From positions 1 to 5,718 of the forward strand of contig CAZWFQ010000145.1 of assembly GCA_964633225.1 (NCBI GenBank): 5,718 bases of DNA. The letters are read 5' to 3'. Made by a program: the position numbers and the translations under genes. Below are positions 4,977-5,718 of this stretch, piece after piece (position 1 is the stretch's first letter; each line of letters starts with the position of its first letter). Source of the stretch: JAKQIM01 sp964633225. GTDB lineage: Bacteria > Chloroflexota > Anaerolineae > Anaerolineales > UBA4823. Below the pieces are notes generated by a model. It was not told the DNA's origin. It worked only from the letters and a program-made list of their open reading frames with translations, and did not search any database.

Positions 4977-5467
4977 GGGCGGGACCTGCGGGGCGGGCGG
5001 GGTTTGGGGCGGGCGGCCATCAGGGCCTCTCGCTGGGCCTGGTATTCTTGCTTCACTGCTTGCAGGGCGGTTTGGAAGGCCTGCTCGGCTTCGCTGGCGA
5101 GGGGGCTTCCTTGCAGGTTCTGTTGGGTGCGCAGCATCTCGGCCAGGCGCCCGACACACACCGACAGGATACGCAGGACGCGCATCGCATCCTGGACGTC
5201 TTCCAGCCCCTCAGACTGGATCAGCAGGCGGCGCATCATCACCCGCAGCAACAAGATTTCGTCGTTCAAGTCCTGGCTCTGGGCCATGCGCTCCAGGTCG
5301 GCGTGCTCGTCCTGGTGGTACTGGCGCCAATAGAAGCCGTGCTTGAAGACGGGGGCTTTGGGGCGGCGGGAACTCACCCCCGGCCCTCTCTTGGGAGGAG
5401 AGGGTTCTGTGGCGGGGGGAGCCGGCGCAGCGAGCGGGCTTTTGGGGGAGACAGTTTTCTTGTTCAT
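4973..5467 (-). CDS. terS: Putative phage terminase small subunit
   Basis: The small subunit binds the packaging site and stimulates TerL. Here the 164-residue product has a disordered Pro/Lys/Arg N-terminus (1-38). A segment KAPVFKHGFYWRQY (37-50) follows, resembling the 'KHGfy' motif found at the start of many small-terminase-like proteins. Then come long helices: HADLERMAQSQDLNDEILLL with VMMRRLLIQ (55-83), a second helix to MLRTQQNLQG (90-120), a helical coiled-coil-like region (124-152) and a basic Pro/Arg tail (153-164). Length, helical content and position just before terL fit TerS. No single diagnostic motif proves it. I chose ATG at 5467, five bases after the preceding stop, rather than the more upstream in-frame ATG, because the longer version would overlap the preceding gene. 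The AGG in CAGGTAA lies upstream. Residues 20-32 (TEPSPPKRGPGVS) are encoded by a palindromic repeat also present in terL. Confidence 0.65.
   Translation of the reverse strand: MNKKTVSPKSPLAAPAPPATEPSPPKRGPGVSSRRPKAPVFKHGFYWRQYHQDEHADLERMAQSQDLNDEILLLRVMMRRLLIQSEGLEDVQDAMRVLRILSVCVGRLAEMLRTQQNLQGSPLASEAEQAFQTALQAVKQEYQAQREALMAARPKPRPPRRSRP
5373..5410. repeat. Palindromic element inserted in terS
   Basis: CCCTCTC (5384-5390), loop TTGGGAG (5391-5397) and GAGAGGG (5398-5404) form the same core hairpin as in terL, with identical 7-bp arms and similar flanks (CTCACCCC before, GTTCTGT after; terL has CTCACCCT and GTTCAGT). It encodes TerS residues 20-32 in the disordered N-terminus, in frame, with no effect on the helical core. 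Confidence 0.8.
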
Positions 5468-5472
5468 TGGAT

Positions 5473-5718
5473 TTACCTGGCTGCCGCCCACAGGTTGAGG
5501 GAAACATCGCCGGTGATGGCGACATAACAACCGGTGTTAAAGCGGGGTGCAAAGCGATCATTGAAGAACAACACGAAGGGTGCCAGGCCGGCGATGATGG
5601 CAAGCTCTAAGATGGGCGTGCCTGTAGCGCTGGTGTTGTCGTAAACAGAGATCAGCCCGCTGGCGCCACCCGAGCGGATAGAAGCGACCAGGCCGGCCAG
5701 GAACCCCCCGCCTGTGTA
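5473..5718 (-). CDS. Partial beta-rich phage accessory/structural-like protein (3' end)
   Basis: The frame is open from the window edge to TAA at 5475-5473, giving 81 residues without a start. It reads YTGGGFLAGLVASIRSGGAS, then a segment with VYDNTSATGTPILEL, and near the end FNTGCYVAITGDVSLNLWAA. Alternating hydrophobic strands with 'yDN.sa.GtpilEl' and 'n.G.yvaitG...l..w' resemble small beta-sandwich proteins often found in phage head-gene neighbourhoods. The family name and precise role are not known to me. It ends five bases before the putative terS start, so the two are likely cotranscribed. Its presence upstream of terS suggests that more of the phage module lies to the right. Confidence 0.6.
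   Translation of the reverse strand, partial: YTGGGFLAGLVASIRSGGASGLISVYDNTSATGTPILELAIIAGLAPFVLFFNDRFAPRFNTGCYVAITGDVSLNLWAAAR

Overview
The window looks like part of a bacterial chromosome or contig carrying a fragment of a tailed-phage (or phage-derived) packaging module, read entirely on the minus strand. No taxonomic marker is present. The high GC content, the many dispersed repeats (including the widespread 'ACCGCAGAGACGC / ACGGAGACACGG' family) and a secreted protein with a C-terminal membrane anchor and Arg-rich tail would fit an uncultured Chloroflexota (Anaerolineae-like) genome. That assignment is an inference from general familiarity, not a demonstration.

Layout in the direction of minus-strand transcription, from right to left: a partial beta-rich protein of phage-accessory character (5718-5473); a putative small terminase subunit (5467-4973); a tiny 26-residue ORF joined by 4-base stop/start overlaps on both sides (4976-4896); the large terminase subunit with intact ATPase and nuclease motifs (4899-3286); a gene-free block of about 300 bases filled by an imperfect giant inverted repeat (about 3009-3281); the portal protein with a strong Shine-Dalgarno (2985-1714); an AT-richer gap of 147 bases; and a secreted, C-terminally anchored surface protein (1566-388). 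On the plus strand at the left edge is a small helical protein gene (94-264). It converges with the surface-protein gene on a strong bidirectional terminator (274-312).

How it fits together: TerS would recognise phage DNA, TerL would cut and pump it, and the portal would be the dodecameric channel into the head. The protease/scaffold and major capsid genes expected after the portal are not there. The next gene is compositionally different and looks like a host or cargo surface protein, so the phage block may be a remnant, a rearranged prophage, or a module whose remainder lies to the right of the window.

The most unusual feature is the density of small repeats, several of which sit inside coding sequence. 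The same palindromic element (CCCTCTC-N7-GAGAGGG core) occurs in both terS and terL, in the same orientation and reading frame, and adds a shared T-E-P-S-x-P-[KR]-R-G-x-G peptide to both proteins. In TerL it sits with an 18-bp tandem repeat in the loop just after the first catalytic Asp of the nuclease. A different 18-bp repeat with inverted arms flanks the small plus-strand gene and overlaps the stop codon of the surface protein.
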